DNA from: Myrmaecium sp. VS I D KN 1
Taxonomy: Eukaryota; Ascomycota; Dothideomycetes; Valsariales; Valsariaceae
NCBI GenBank assembly: GCA_019775845.1
Contig: JADQAV010000008.1
Coordinates: 310,001 to 374,000, forward strand
Direction of reading: 5' to 3'
DNA length: 64,000 bases
This document shows, in pieces, positions 48,493-56,944 of the stretch. The notes beneath the pieces were generated by a model. The model was not told where the DNA came from and searched no databases. It worked only from the letters and a program-made list of their open reading frames with translations. Position 1 is the first letter of the stretch. Each line of letters begins with the position of its first letter. Position numbers and translations under genes: made by a program.

Positions 48493-48697
48493 GTCAGGCT
48501 GGGACATGAAGCCTGACTGGTCTAGTCATAAACGAGTGTAAGTTTTGTTTAAAAAAACAAGATGGCGCCATGTGGTCCGTAAAGCACCAGTCCGGCATTG
48601 TATATAAAAATGTTGGGTAAAAGCTGTGTCGATAGATGGTAGGAATAAAAAACGTGCGGTTAGCGATAAATTCTGTTCTGCTCTTTCTTGTCGGAAC
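48493..48697. repeat. MAT flank repeat copy R1 (3' of the HMG gene)
   Basis: About 200 bases matching 51395-51596 in the same orientation. Shared runs include GTCAGGCTGGGACATGAAGC and GTCTAGTCATAAACGAGTGT, and ATGTGGTCCGTAAAGCACCA is identical in both. By eye the first ~165 bases agree at roughly 85-90%, the rest less. It starts about 80 bases past the HMG gene stop. Confidence 0.9.
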
Positions 48698-48775
48698 AGG
48701 ATCAAGTAAGACGGATGATCCTATAGGAATGTAGCTGCTCAGCAGTTACGCCCCAGTAGCGAGTTTTCTGACGCC

Positions 48776-49990
48776 TTAGTTCCAGACGAGAGAAGGTTCG
48801 AAAAGTGAACCGTTGTTTGCGTTGAGATTGTCCATACGGTTGGCCTCTTTATAGGGATTGGCAGAGCCCGTGGAAGGAGCAGGTCCGGCAGGCTGAAAGC
48901 TGTGATAGGCATTGCTGAGCAATAGTTCGAAGTTCAGCCTGGCTTCAATACCACGCTCGTTGCAGAACGTCTCTGCCCCGAGATAAGTCGGGTTTTGGTA
49001 GAGCTTTTCATAGCTCAAAGGAAGGACTGAAATACTGGCTGAGGGTTTTTGAGCAGTAGATACTTCGAACTCGGGAATGAGCGGAGGAATCGGATCAAGA
49101 ACTTCAGCAGCTTGTTTTGCGAGATCAGAGACTGCTGCAAGAATGTGTTAGTGAGTGCTTGTTGTAGTAGTTATATGCTGGAGCTACTACTTACCTGCTT
49201 TCTTCCTACTCAGACGTCTTTTCTTTTCACCAGGCTTGCGAGGCGAGTAGCGGTAACCGGGGTGTAACAACTCGTGCGCTTCGGCTTCCTTGCGAGCCCT
49301 CTCCTTCCACAGGTTCTTGACCTCGATCGGCTCTTTGCGCCACATCTCACCGATTATTTTGGCTAATGTAGGTCAGACATTGTCAATCTCAGATATACTT
49401 TGTGATGGAGACTTACAAACTTGGCAAGTGCGGAGAGCACCAGTGCTGATCTTGCTATGGTAATATTCGCGGTAAAGGATGAAACAGTTGCGGGGCCTTC
49501 TGACTTTGTCGGCCTTGGAAGCGGAAGACGGTTTGCTCTTTTTAGGACAATGTGCCGTGGTTCCTTCATCCCTGGGTTTATCTGTGGCAGGCGGTTCCTG
49601 TACTTCATTCATATTCGGCAACGGCGAGGTGTAATGGTGCTCAGTAAGTTGCTGCTGATCCACAGCGATTGTAGTACGAGCATTACAGTCTGCCACTGGT
49701 GGAGGAGCGGGCATCATTGCACGCTTGATGGTCGCTCCGCCTGGAAGTAAAGCCGTCGGGGCTTCTTGGATTTTTGTGAACGTCACCTCATCGTCGTGGA
49801 TGATGTACTGAGTATTGCATTGGTTCAACCACGAGTAGCGGGCAACGACCAAATTGAAGCAATTGTCGCCGAGGTCTCTCAGATAGGGCTGCTTCGGGAT
49901 CGTGAATTGTAGCGCAGTGCCCTGCTTGGATACTTGCAAGCAGTAGACCCAGAGTTGCTCCATTTCGGCGATCTTCTCTGATGATGACAT
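48776..49990 (-). CDS. MAT1-2-1: HMG-box mating-type protein
   Basis: Three exons: 49990-49417, 49362-49195 and 49134-48776, giving 366 residues. The HMG box spans about residues 163-235: RRPRNCFILYREYYHSKIST, then QVSKIIGEMWRKEPIEVKN, then HELLHPGYRYSPRKPGEKKR. The first intron splits the serine codon of VS-KIIG, the position conserved in fungal MAT1-2-1 HMG boxes. The N-terminal ~100 residues (MEQLWVYCLQVSKQGTALQF) resemble the N-terminal region of MAT1-2-1 proteins. An alternative is MAT1-1-3, also HMG. The idiomorph-like tandem layout and the position beyond MAT1-1-1 favour MAT1-2-1. It is a nuclear DNA-binding regulator of mating identity. The box is intact, though RPRNC departs from the usual RPPNA. 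Confidence 0.85.
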
Positions 49991-50595
49991 TGTCGGTGAC
50001 CGTCCGATGTGGTCAACGTGAGGTAACGAAGTAGAAGAAAGAAAGGCCGGAAACAAAGAATCGTGTCTTGCGCTATGTCTTAGCTCTATTGAAATGCTTT
50101 GTGGTGGTGTTCAGTAGAACAAAGAAAGGAAGAACGCGGATGAGGAATGGTCACCAAGGGGATCGCTTAGGCGAGGCAGAGTTGCGGATGCCAGAATACA
50201 GCAACCTCCCAATTTTTCTCGGTTCAGAAGGCTTAGTTAAGCTGTGAGAGTAGAAGTAATCTCAATGCCGAGCAATTGCATGTGATTGAGCCAGGTCTTC
50301 TCGTAGGCAAAATCTTGGAAGACTATAACCATCATTTTGCAGTCATTTCAGAAGAGAAGTATAGCATTCAGACGACTGATAAGGTCTTTGAACAAGGCAA
50401 AAGGCACAACATTTGATACGATGGTTGAAGTGCAAAGAAACTTGGAAGTTAGAGATATCTCATCTCCGCCTTAACAAACACTTTTGCTCTACAGCAAGTC
50501 TTTGCCCATTATTATCATGCTTCTATTGAACGAGATAAGAGGCTCGCTGAGTCTCTTTCCTACTTAGGCGGCTCAACATTCAAATGTGTTTGGGC
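49991..50595. other. Promoter region of the HMG gene
   Basis: About 600 bases upstream of the HMG start codon with no coding character. I see no clear match to the corresponding region upstream of MAT1-1-1, as expected for idiomorph-specific sequence. Confidence 0.5.
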
Positions 50596-51394
50596 TTACT
50601 CATTGCCGCGTTGATGGCGATTTTTGTAGGAGAGCTCCGAGGCCGACCGGTCTGCGCCAGGATGAATCGGAACTTGAGTTGATGTTCTGCAGAGAGTATT
50701 AGTACATGAAGTAGGTACCGAATCTGAGGATAGGATGGTCACGTGGATACTACAAAGGGGCATATCGGCAGCCTCCAATCGCCACGCCATACAGACCATA
50801 TTATACAGGTTGACGATCGTCAACCATGGTAATTACATAAAGGATACATATCTTCTCGTAACTCGCAGTCCGGGTTCTGAATATGCAGAAACCATCAGCC
50901 CAGTGGCAGACCATTGTATTGGATCCTCACCCTTGAACGCGCGTGGATGTCCTCTCCTACAAGCGACAGTCAAGCTCCTAAAGTTCACGAGCAGCAATCT
51001 CCTGATATATAGTTCCAATTGTGTCCAAAGTTTTAGAGGGCTTGCTTGATAATAGCCTCTCTATCATGTACTGAAGTCATCTGCTTGTATGACTGTCAGT
51101 CTCTGGCACATCAAGGCGTTGATCATGGCTCAATCTTGCCATTCTCCTGTCAGATGGCAATGTAATCTTCTTGTATGGCTCGCCCATATCTCCTTGGCGC
51201 TCTGTGTCAGTAGTTGGCAGCATTTGCCTGGCTCATCTCAGAAAGCTGTTGCGCAGGATCAATGTTTGTCATCTTTCGGTGTGTACACCGGGCGCACCTT
51301 TTCCAAAGAACTGGGCCTAGGGTGCCATCTCATCCCTGAAGTGAGGACATGACTCAAATACTGCTTCCTTCTCCATGGCCTTGTAGACGATCCA
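50596..51394 (-). pseudogene. Decayed 3' fragment of the auxiliary MAT gene
   Basis: This ~800 base stretch matches the 3' part of the auxiliary MAT gene (about 54335-53507) in the same orientation and collinearly. Examples in minus sense: GCCATGGAGAAG versus GCCATCGAGAAG at the upstream end, ATACATTGCCAT in GAATACATTGCCATT-like context (AGATTACATTGCCATCTGAC here), CAGAACCCGGACTG versus CACAACCCAGATTG, and near the 3' end KFRFILAQTGRPRSSP versus EFRFTLRHPGRPRISP. Stops interrupt the upstream half of the reading frame, so it is a host pseudogene, cut off at its 5' end exactly where repeat R2 begins. The last exon-like part is the best preserved. Confidence 0.85.
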
Positions 51395-51596
51395 GTCAGG
51401 CTGGGACATGAAGCCTGACCCGTCTAGTCATAAACGAGTGTAAGTATTTTTGGAAGAAACAAGATGTCGGCATGTGGTCCGTAAAGCACCAGTCCGGCCT
51501 CGTAAATAAAAATGTTGGTTAAAAGCTGTCTCAATAAATGGTAGGAATGGAATATGTGCGGTGGCGATATCTTTTAATGATCTTTTGTTCGGAGAA
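51395..51596. repeat. MAT flank repeat copy R2 (3' of MAT1-1-1)
   Basis: Second copy of the ~200 base repeat at 48493-48697, direct orientation. It begins right after the truncated end of the pseudogene and ends about 45 bases before the MAT1-1-1 stop codon. It is presumably the common 3' flank of the two MAT genes. Confidence 0.9.
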
Positions 51597-51642
51597 GCGG
51601 GTTGTTAGGGAGGTCACGATGATATAAAGATATCTTTTGAGC

Positions 51643-52921
51643 CTACTCAAAGGCAGGAGGCTGCATCCAGATTTCATCGCGGCCATCCACATTCATAGGC
51701 GCAAACGCATCGCCCTGAAGGTCCGAATGAAATGTCGTAATTCCCACGTTGAGATTGACGTCCGGATGAAAGAAACCATGGTAAGGAAATTCGGCCCTTG
51801 TATCCCAGATCCTTTTGGTACCAGCCGTGACGAAGTCAGACATAGCAGCATCTTGGGGATCAATGTAAAACGGTGCAGTATTGTTGATGCTGTTGACGTG
51901 AGCGCTCCCGTAACCTAGGACAGCATCGAAAACTGCCTCCATTGAGGCCTCGGCAGCTCTCTCTTGGCCTGCATGAGGGAATACAGGTAGGTTTGGCACA
52001 ATTCGGTTCTCATTGCTCCATTGGTGAGGCCCAGTGATCGGATATTTCTGCTGACCAGACTTCCCAGTATTTACTGGAAGAGGATTAGAAGATGCAGTAA
52101 AGTCGTTACAGATGTATGATGACTTACGGAAGGACCTTAATTCAGGCGCGACCGGTTCTGCTTGACTTTTGGTCTGCGGATGCGCAACGTCATCGCAGAA
52201 ACTGCAGATATGAATCTCGACTGGAGTAGGGGGAGTTTGAACGCTCATAATCAGAGATTCTCCTTCGGCCTGACGAGTGCTACCCATATTACTGTAGCCG
52301 TTCTCGCGACAAAACGTCAGGATATCATCCACGGAGGTAGTCGTAGTTGTGGGAATATTCGATCGATTGTTAGGCGAGAAGCGTAGCAGCTCTGGATTCG
52401 GTCCAACGAGGCTCAAATTCCAGCCAAGCGCTTCGAGGTAAACTTCCAACCGGGGAACGTTGATGAAAGGGACCGCCATATGCAGGAAGACATCCAGGGG
52501 AGCTTTGTCTTTACCAACTGTATCGCGGATCACAGACCAAGCTTTTGAAAGGATGCTCCATTTTGCCTTGTAGGGATCGCTACTCCAAAGCTTCTTCACG
52601 AAGCCGGAAATAACCTTCTGTTCGAGACCTTTGAAAATATTGCTGTAGTAACCTGATCACAGAGAGGTCAGTAATGACGGCCTGGCCGGGCACTGAGGCC
52701 TTCAAAGCTGCTCACTTACATCGAAATGCAATCCATGAGTTTAAGGGGCGCTTCGCTTTCGTGATGACCTCGGATTGTGGCTTCATTACAGTAGGGGGAA
52801 TTCTCGCGACGGTACGATTCCGGAGCAGCTTGCTTGTGATATCATGTATTCCCTCGAGCATTTCCTGGGTGCAAGTTTCATGCAACCACTTGATGCATGT
52901 AGGGTCAAGGGCGACAGCCAT
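51643..52921 (-). CDS. MAT1-1-1: Alpha-box mating-type protein
   Basis: Three exons: 52921-52720, 52652-52128 and 52073-51643, giving 385 residues. The alpha box starts near residue 56 with KAKRPLNSWIAFRCYYSNIF and continues GLEQKVISGFVKKLWSSDPY, KAKWSILSKAWSVIRD and KAPLDVFL. The first intron lies in the conserved position inside the box (RC-YYS). The downstream part includes VPRLEVYLEALGWNLSLVGP, also seen after the box in other MAT1-1-1 proteins, then a Ser/Pro/Thr-rich tail. It is the master transcription factor of the MAT1-1 mating type, working with Mcm1. The only in-frame ATG ahead of the box is at 52921. No interruption is seen, so it appears functional alongside the HMG gene. Confidence 0.93.
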
Positions 52922-53506
52922 GATGAAGTCGACGGAGAACAAAGAAACTGGGTACGTTGGTTTGTCTCAGTCTCACCGAGCTTCTTTGTTGTTGAGCTTC
53001 AATTGGACAAAGGCACGAAGAAAGAGATCGCCGAGTACAGACGGAAGGAATTCTTTGACGGAGTGAGGTGGCGAGGAAAGAATTCAGGAGCAATTAGACT
53101 GTAGCGATGTTGCTAGAAAGTGAAGCCAGCGGTGTAAGTGTAGTGGTCTTGAAAGGGTTGAGCTGACATGTGATATGAATCTTTCCGTGTGTAGGCGGCG
53201 CTCTCGTCTAATGAGGACGGCTTGTCAAGCAAACCCAGCGAGGACCTGAACGCTTGATTGCGAAGGAACATAAAGGTGCTGGAACAAAGCGAAGGGCTAG
53301 CATAAAGTCATGAAAAAGCCTGCTTTTAAGGTAATACACCGCCTCTGGGATCTTCATGATTTGAACTACTTTTCACTCCATTCAATTATTTGGTGATTCT
53401 TTAATTGCATGCCCTACACCCTACACTGGCCTCGCCTCCAAATTCTCAAAATTATCAGGCAAAAGCCATTGCAGAGAATTGCTTCCTCGCTGGGCTTTCT
53501 ATCATC
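52922..53506. other. Promoter region of MAT1-1-1
   Basis: About 585 bases between the auxiliary gene stop and the MAT1-1-1 start, both minus. No coding signal. Confidence 0.5.
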
Positions 53507-54817
53507 TCATTTCCCCTTCTTTGCAATTTTGGTTGCGTTGACTGCAATAATACCAGGCGAGATTCGAGGGCGGCCAGGATGTCTTAAGGTGAAACGGAAC
53601 TCTTGCTGACGGTCTGGTACATGTCAACTGGAAGCCTCACGCCAAGTAGATGTTGGGTGCTCTATTTACCAAGATGTATGTCGACCGTCTCCAGCCTCCA
53701 CGGCAAGCTGATCATATCCTGGGCATTCGTCAATATAGTGGGAAATAAATGGTACATATGTAATACATGCCTTCCGGTAGCCCCAATCTGGGTTGTGAAC
53801 AGCCTGCAATCCGTCAGTTAGGTCGACGCTGTCAATTTGATCGCCCTACCCGTGAAGTGCGTGCATGGATGTCACTTCCCAACAGGCGACGGTTGAGATT
53901 TAGAAGCCGGCGAGATGCCTTCGCCGTGAGTGTCAGTACAAGTTTTATCTCGGATCTTCGAGACTCACCTCATTATAGTCTTCCAAATTGTGTTCTTGGT
54001 GGACCTGCGGTTTCTACCTCATGAGATTCTACCACACTCCTCAAAGATAGCACAGTTGAGCCTTAGAGATGACTGACCTTGTCGATGTCCTGGCAAATGG
54101 CAATGTATTCTCTTGTGTGGTTCGCCCATATTTCCATAGCACTGTGGGGTAATAGTTGATAGTACTTGTTGGGCTCGTCTTTGACAAGCGGTTGCGCCGG
54201 GTCAACATAGGTCAGTTTGTCCGCAGGTACACCAGGCGCATTCTTTCCGAGGAATTGCGCCCAAGGTGCAACTCCGACTTTGTAGTGTGGTCTCGATATT
54301 GCTATCGCGCTCTTCTCGATGGCCTCATAATTGTCACAAACGTTATCTCGGGACCGAATGATAGTAGAAATGTCGCTTATAAGCTCCATGACACCTTTCT
54401 GAAACCAAGCGAGTTGCGCTACACCAGGGAAAGCCTCTGGGGTCCTCACAAGACGATCATAGCGCACCAAGGTAGCCTCTAGCATTTCTTTCACAACGTC
54501 TCTGTTGAGCATGGAGTAGTTTACTTGATACGCGGCTCGAATGGACATAAGAGTCCCAATGATGGAAATCAGAAGCTTTGTATCGGCAATGAACGGCTCC
54601 GCTAGGGACGTTAACCCGGTGTGATTGACAGCAACTCGGTGGAATTGGAGGATCGGAACTTACAAACACGATTCCCTTCATCGAAAATGTCGAATCCAGA
54701 ATAGAGACCCAGGCGGTCGGAGTGAAATGCGAGTCTCATAGGCTGTGACAGCAACTCCTCAGGGTTTTCTTTTTCATTGGATACTTGCATATAACCTTGT
54801 TTGAGTAGTTCTGCCAT
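53507..54817 (-). CDS. Auxiliary MAT1-1 protein (MAT1-1-2-like or class-specific)
   Basis: Seven exons: 54817-54664, 54601-54078, 54004-53969, 53918-53850, 53803-53756, 53718-53670 and 53601-53507, giving about 324 residues with consistent phases. The fifth intron is only 37 bases, so that junction is the least certain. The protein starts MAELLKQGYMQVSNEKENPE. Stretches that look conserved are APWAQFLGKNAPGVPADKLT, YYQLLPHSAMEIWANHTREY and LRHPGRPRISPGIIAVNATK. Conservation of the last one in the neighbouring pseudogene supports this 3' end. There is no known DNA-binding domain. Position next to MAT1-1-1 and general style fit MAT1-1-2 of Sordariomycetes, but a class-specific gene such as MAT1-1-7 of lichen fungi is equally possible. 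Function unknown. Confidence 0.72.
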
Positions 54818-55024
54818 GGTGTGCGAAGCGCAGTTCTGAACTTGGCAAAGCGCGACTTGATTGACTGCTGTACGGGGTTGCGATGGTCAGAATGCCGTGA
54901 CAGAACGCAAACCTGAGGAACCGAAATTTAGGTCACGCGCCCTCTTGCTCTGCCTTCATCCTTGGTTTTCTTCGCGCCGTACTAGTAACCTATCATCCGA
55001 AAGTCGACCACTTCAAAAGATACT

Positions 55025-56072
55025 ATGTCGACCATCAATACAAGTGGGTTTGACAGTATCGCACAAGCGTGGAGCGCATGCCGGCGTGACACAAGGAAAC
55101 AGAAAGACAGTGAAATCCTCACGATCTTGAGTTCTTTCGAGAAAGTGACTGCCGATGCACAGAGTGCCAATTGCGCTGATGAGAAGGACTTGGCTTTGAA
55201 CAACGACGCCGCGAACTCGAACGATCACGATGAGACCGAAGCCGAGAAATGTACGCAAACAAATCGTGAATCGACTTCTAGTGTTAGGGGAGAATCGGAA
55301 AACGAACAAGGTCCGACGGCACCCAAAACTATCAAGGACCTGCGCAATGAAATCAGTGATTTGTTACAAGAGTTATGCCCAAAACCGCACGGACGAGCGG
55401 AACAACAACAAGATTTCGAAGAGTTCCTCAGTGGCTACGCACCATCCGATGTTCTCGAGGCCTTAGATATACCTCCAGATATGGCGGAATTCTGGAGGCT
55501 GAAGGCTTTGGCAGATAGCGTGAAGCGCATGAATAAGTATGCGCTCATAGAAGATCTCCAGGGGTAAGTCAAAGAGCTATCGTATGCATTATTTTGCGCT
55601 GAAAATATTAGTGAACTCAAGAGAAATGAAGCACTTCAGAAGCTTCACGATTTGATCGAAGAAGAACAGGTGCCAGCATTCCCGGCACTGATGAGACAAG
55701 AGCAGTGCCTCACACTTCAAGAGTTCTTCGAATACTGTCCAAATCCAAACGAGGCCGAAATCGAATTTCTTGGACACTACCTCGACCTCAATCAGGAGGA
55801 GATTCGAGCTTTCTGTAGGTTCTGACATCGGCTATAAGTGGAGAACACCATCATTGACATTGAAACCTGCAGTTGTCGGCAAAAGACGGGAGAACAAGAC
55901 TGCCCTTATCCAGCGTGCGAGCGCCCAGGGCACAACCGTTTTCAAGCGGCCAGCGGGCATTCTCGACCGTACTATGGTTAGAGACCATATCACCCGTCCT
56001 GACGACCCAGAAATCGAACAGAACCCACTAAGAGGCCTTGATAACCCAAACAGATCGGGAAAGGCAGCTTGA
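55025..56072 (+). CDS. Divergent homeodomain-like protein in the MAT locus
   Basis: Three exons: 55025-55563, 55612-55814 and 55873-56072, giving 313 residues. The N-terminal half is acidic and hydrophilic. Residues about 205-256 follow the homeodomain pattern: LQEFFEYCPNPNEAEIEFL gives L215 and F219 (consensus L16 and F20) and PxP (NPYP-like). Then come L233 (L34), L239 (L40) and helix 3 EEIRAFFVGKRRENK, with I244 (45), F247 where W48 is usual, F248 (F49), G250 where N51 is usual, and R252 (R53). The second intron splits the helix 3 codon F248. Loss of W48 and especially N51 means DNA binding is doubtful. I know of no standard MAT gene of this type in filamentous ascomycetes. It is divergent from the auxiliary MAT gene (207 bases apart). 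Confidence 0.7.
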
Positions 56073-56944
56073 GTCTTCCGCAGAGATAGCTCACAATGAA
56101 CGGCGCAAGACCTAAACCTTGGTGAATCTTGCGTAAATGCAGGAAGATGAGTTATCCGATGACTCCAATTCATTGGTTGTCTCGTGTCAGTGCCGTTGCT
56201 GAGATGGCGTGTTGCTTGTCCCCAAGTCCAAAGTCGGGGTTTTCGAGGAAGTGTGCCTTCGTACTGGCTCTTTATCATGGATGAGACAAGAAATCGCCGA
56301 GATTCAGACAGTGGAAAATATTTGAATTAGCCAAGAAAAACTAACTTACCTTAGTTCCAGACCCATCAGTATAGCTGACAATTCTATACATATTCAAATG
56401 GCCATTACTGGTTCACTCCTGAATTCTGTACTCCGAGAACGCCATGATATTCCGAGTAGCCTCCGCCAAACCTCACCTACGGGCTTATCTATGTTCCCTC
56501 ACACCCCTCCTCATATGTCTAGGCACCATTCAAATATTGCTATGTGGCTCGACGTTGTTCGAACCGCATGTATCGACCTCCGAAGTGTTGCCATGCGGAA
56601 GCGTTGGCTCATCCTCTTGATCTCTCCGATCCGTGAGGCAAAGGATAGTGCTTGATATTTTTTGGCGCATGATAGATTAGAATGCACGAGTTGCGTTCCA
56701 GCTCAGTCGGCGTCAGCGACCAACTCATCGGTTGTCGTCGGCTTGGCTGTAGTTCTATCACTGGCCCATATAAAGGTATGACACCGCCATTCAGTGCCCT
56801 TCTCTTTACCTCCAGATGGCCCAACCGGTCTGTATGGGATGTCAGTGACGCTAGCAAATGTGGGGAAGTATTTCGGGGCTTAGAAGTCGCCATTTCAGGT
56901 GCTGTTGCAGTCATGCAGTAAGTCGCGGCAGTGCGCTTTTTATC
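56073..56944. other. Intergenic, convergent ends of homeodomain-like gene and APN2
   Basis: About 870 bases, no recognisable gene. If APN2 ever had a longer C-terminus, its remnant would lie at the right end of this stretch; I see no clear trace. Confidence 0.5.

Noticed and set aside
48493-51596. The R1/R2 pair as transposon terminal repeats
   Set aside because: They are single direct copies flanking a host MAT gene, without terminal inverted ends, target duplication or transposase; a shared idiomorph flank explains them better.
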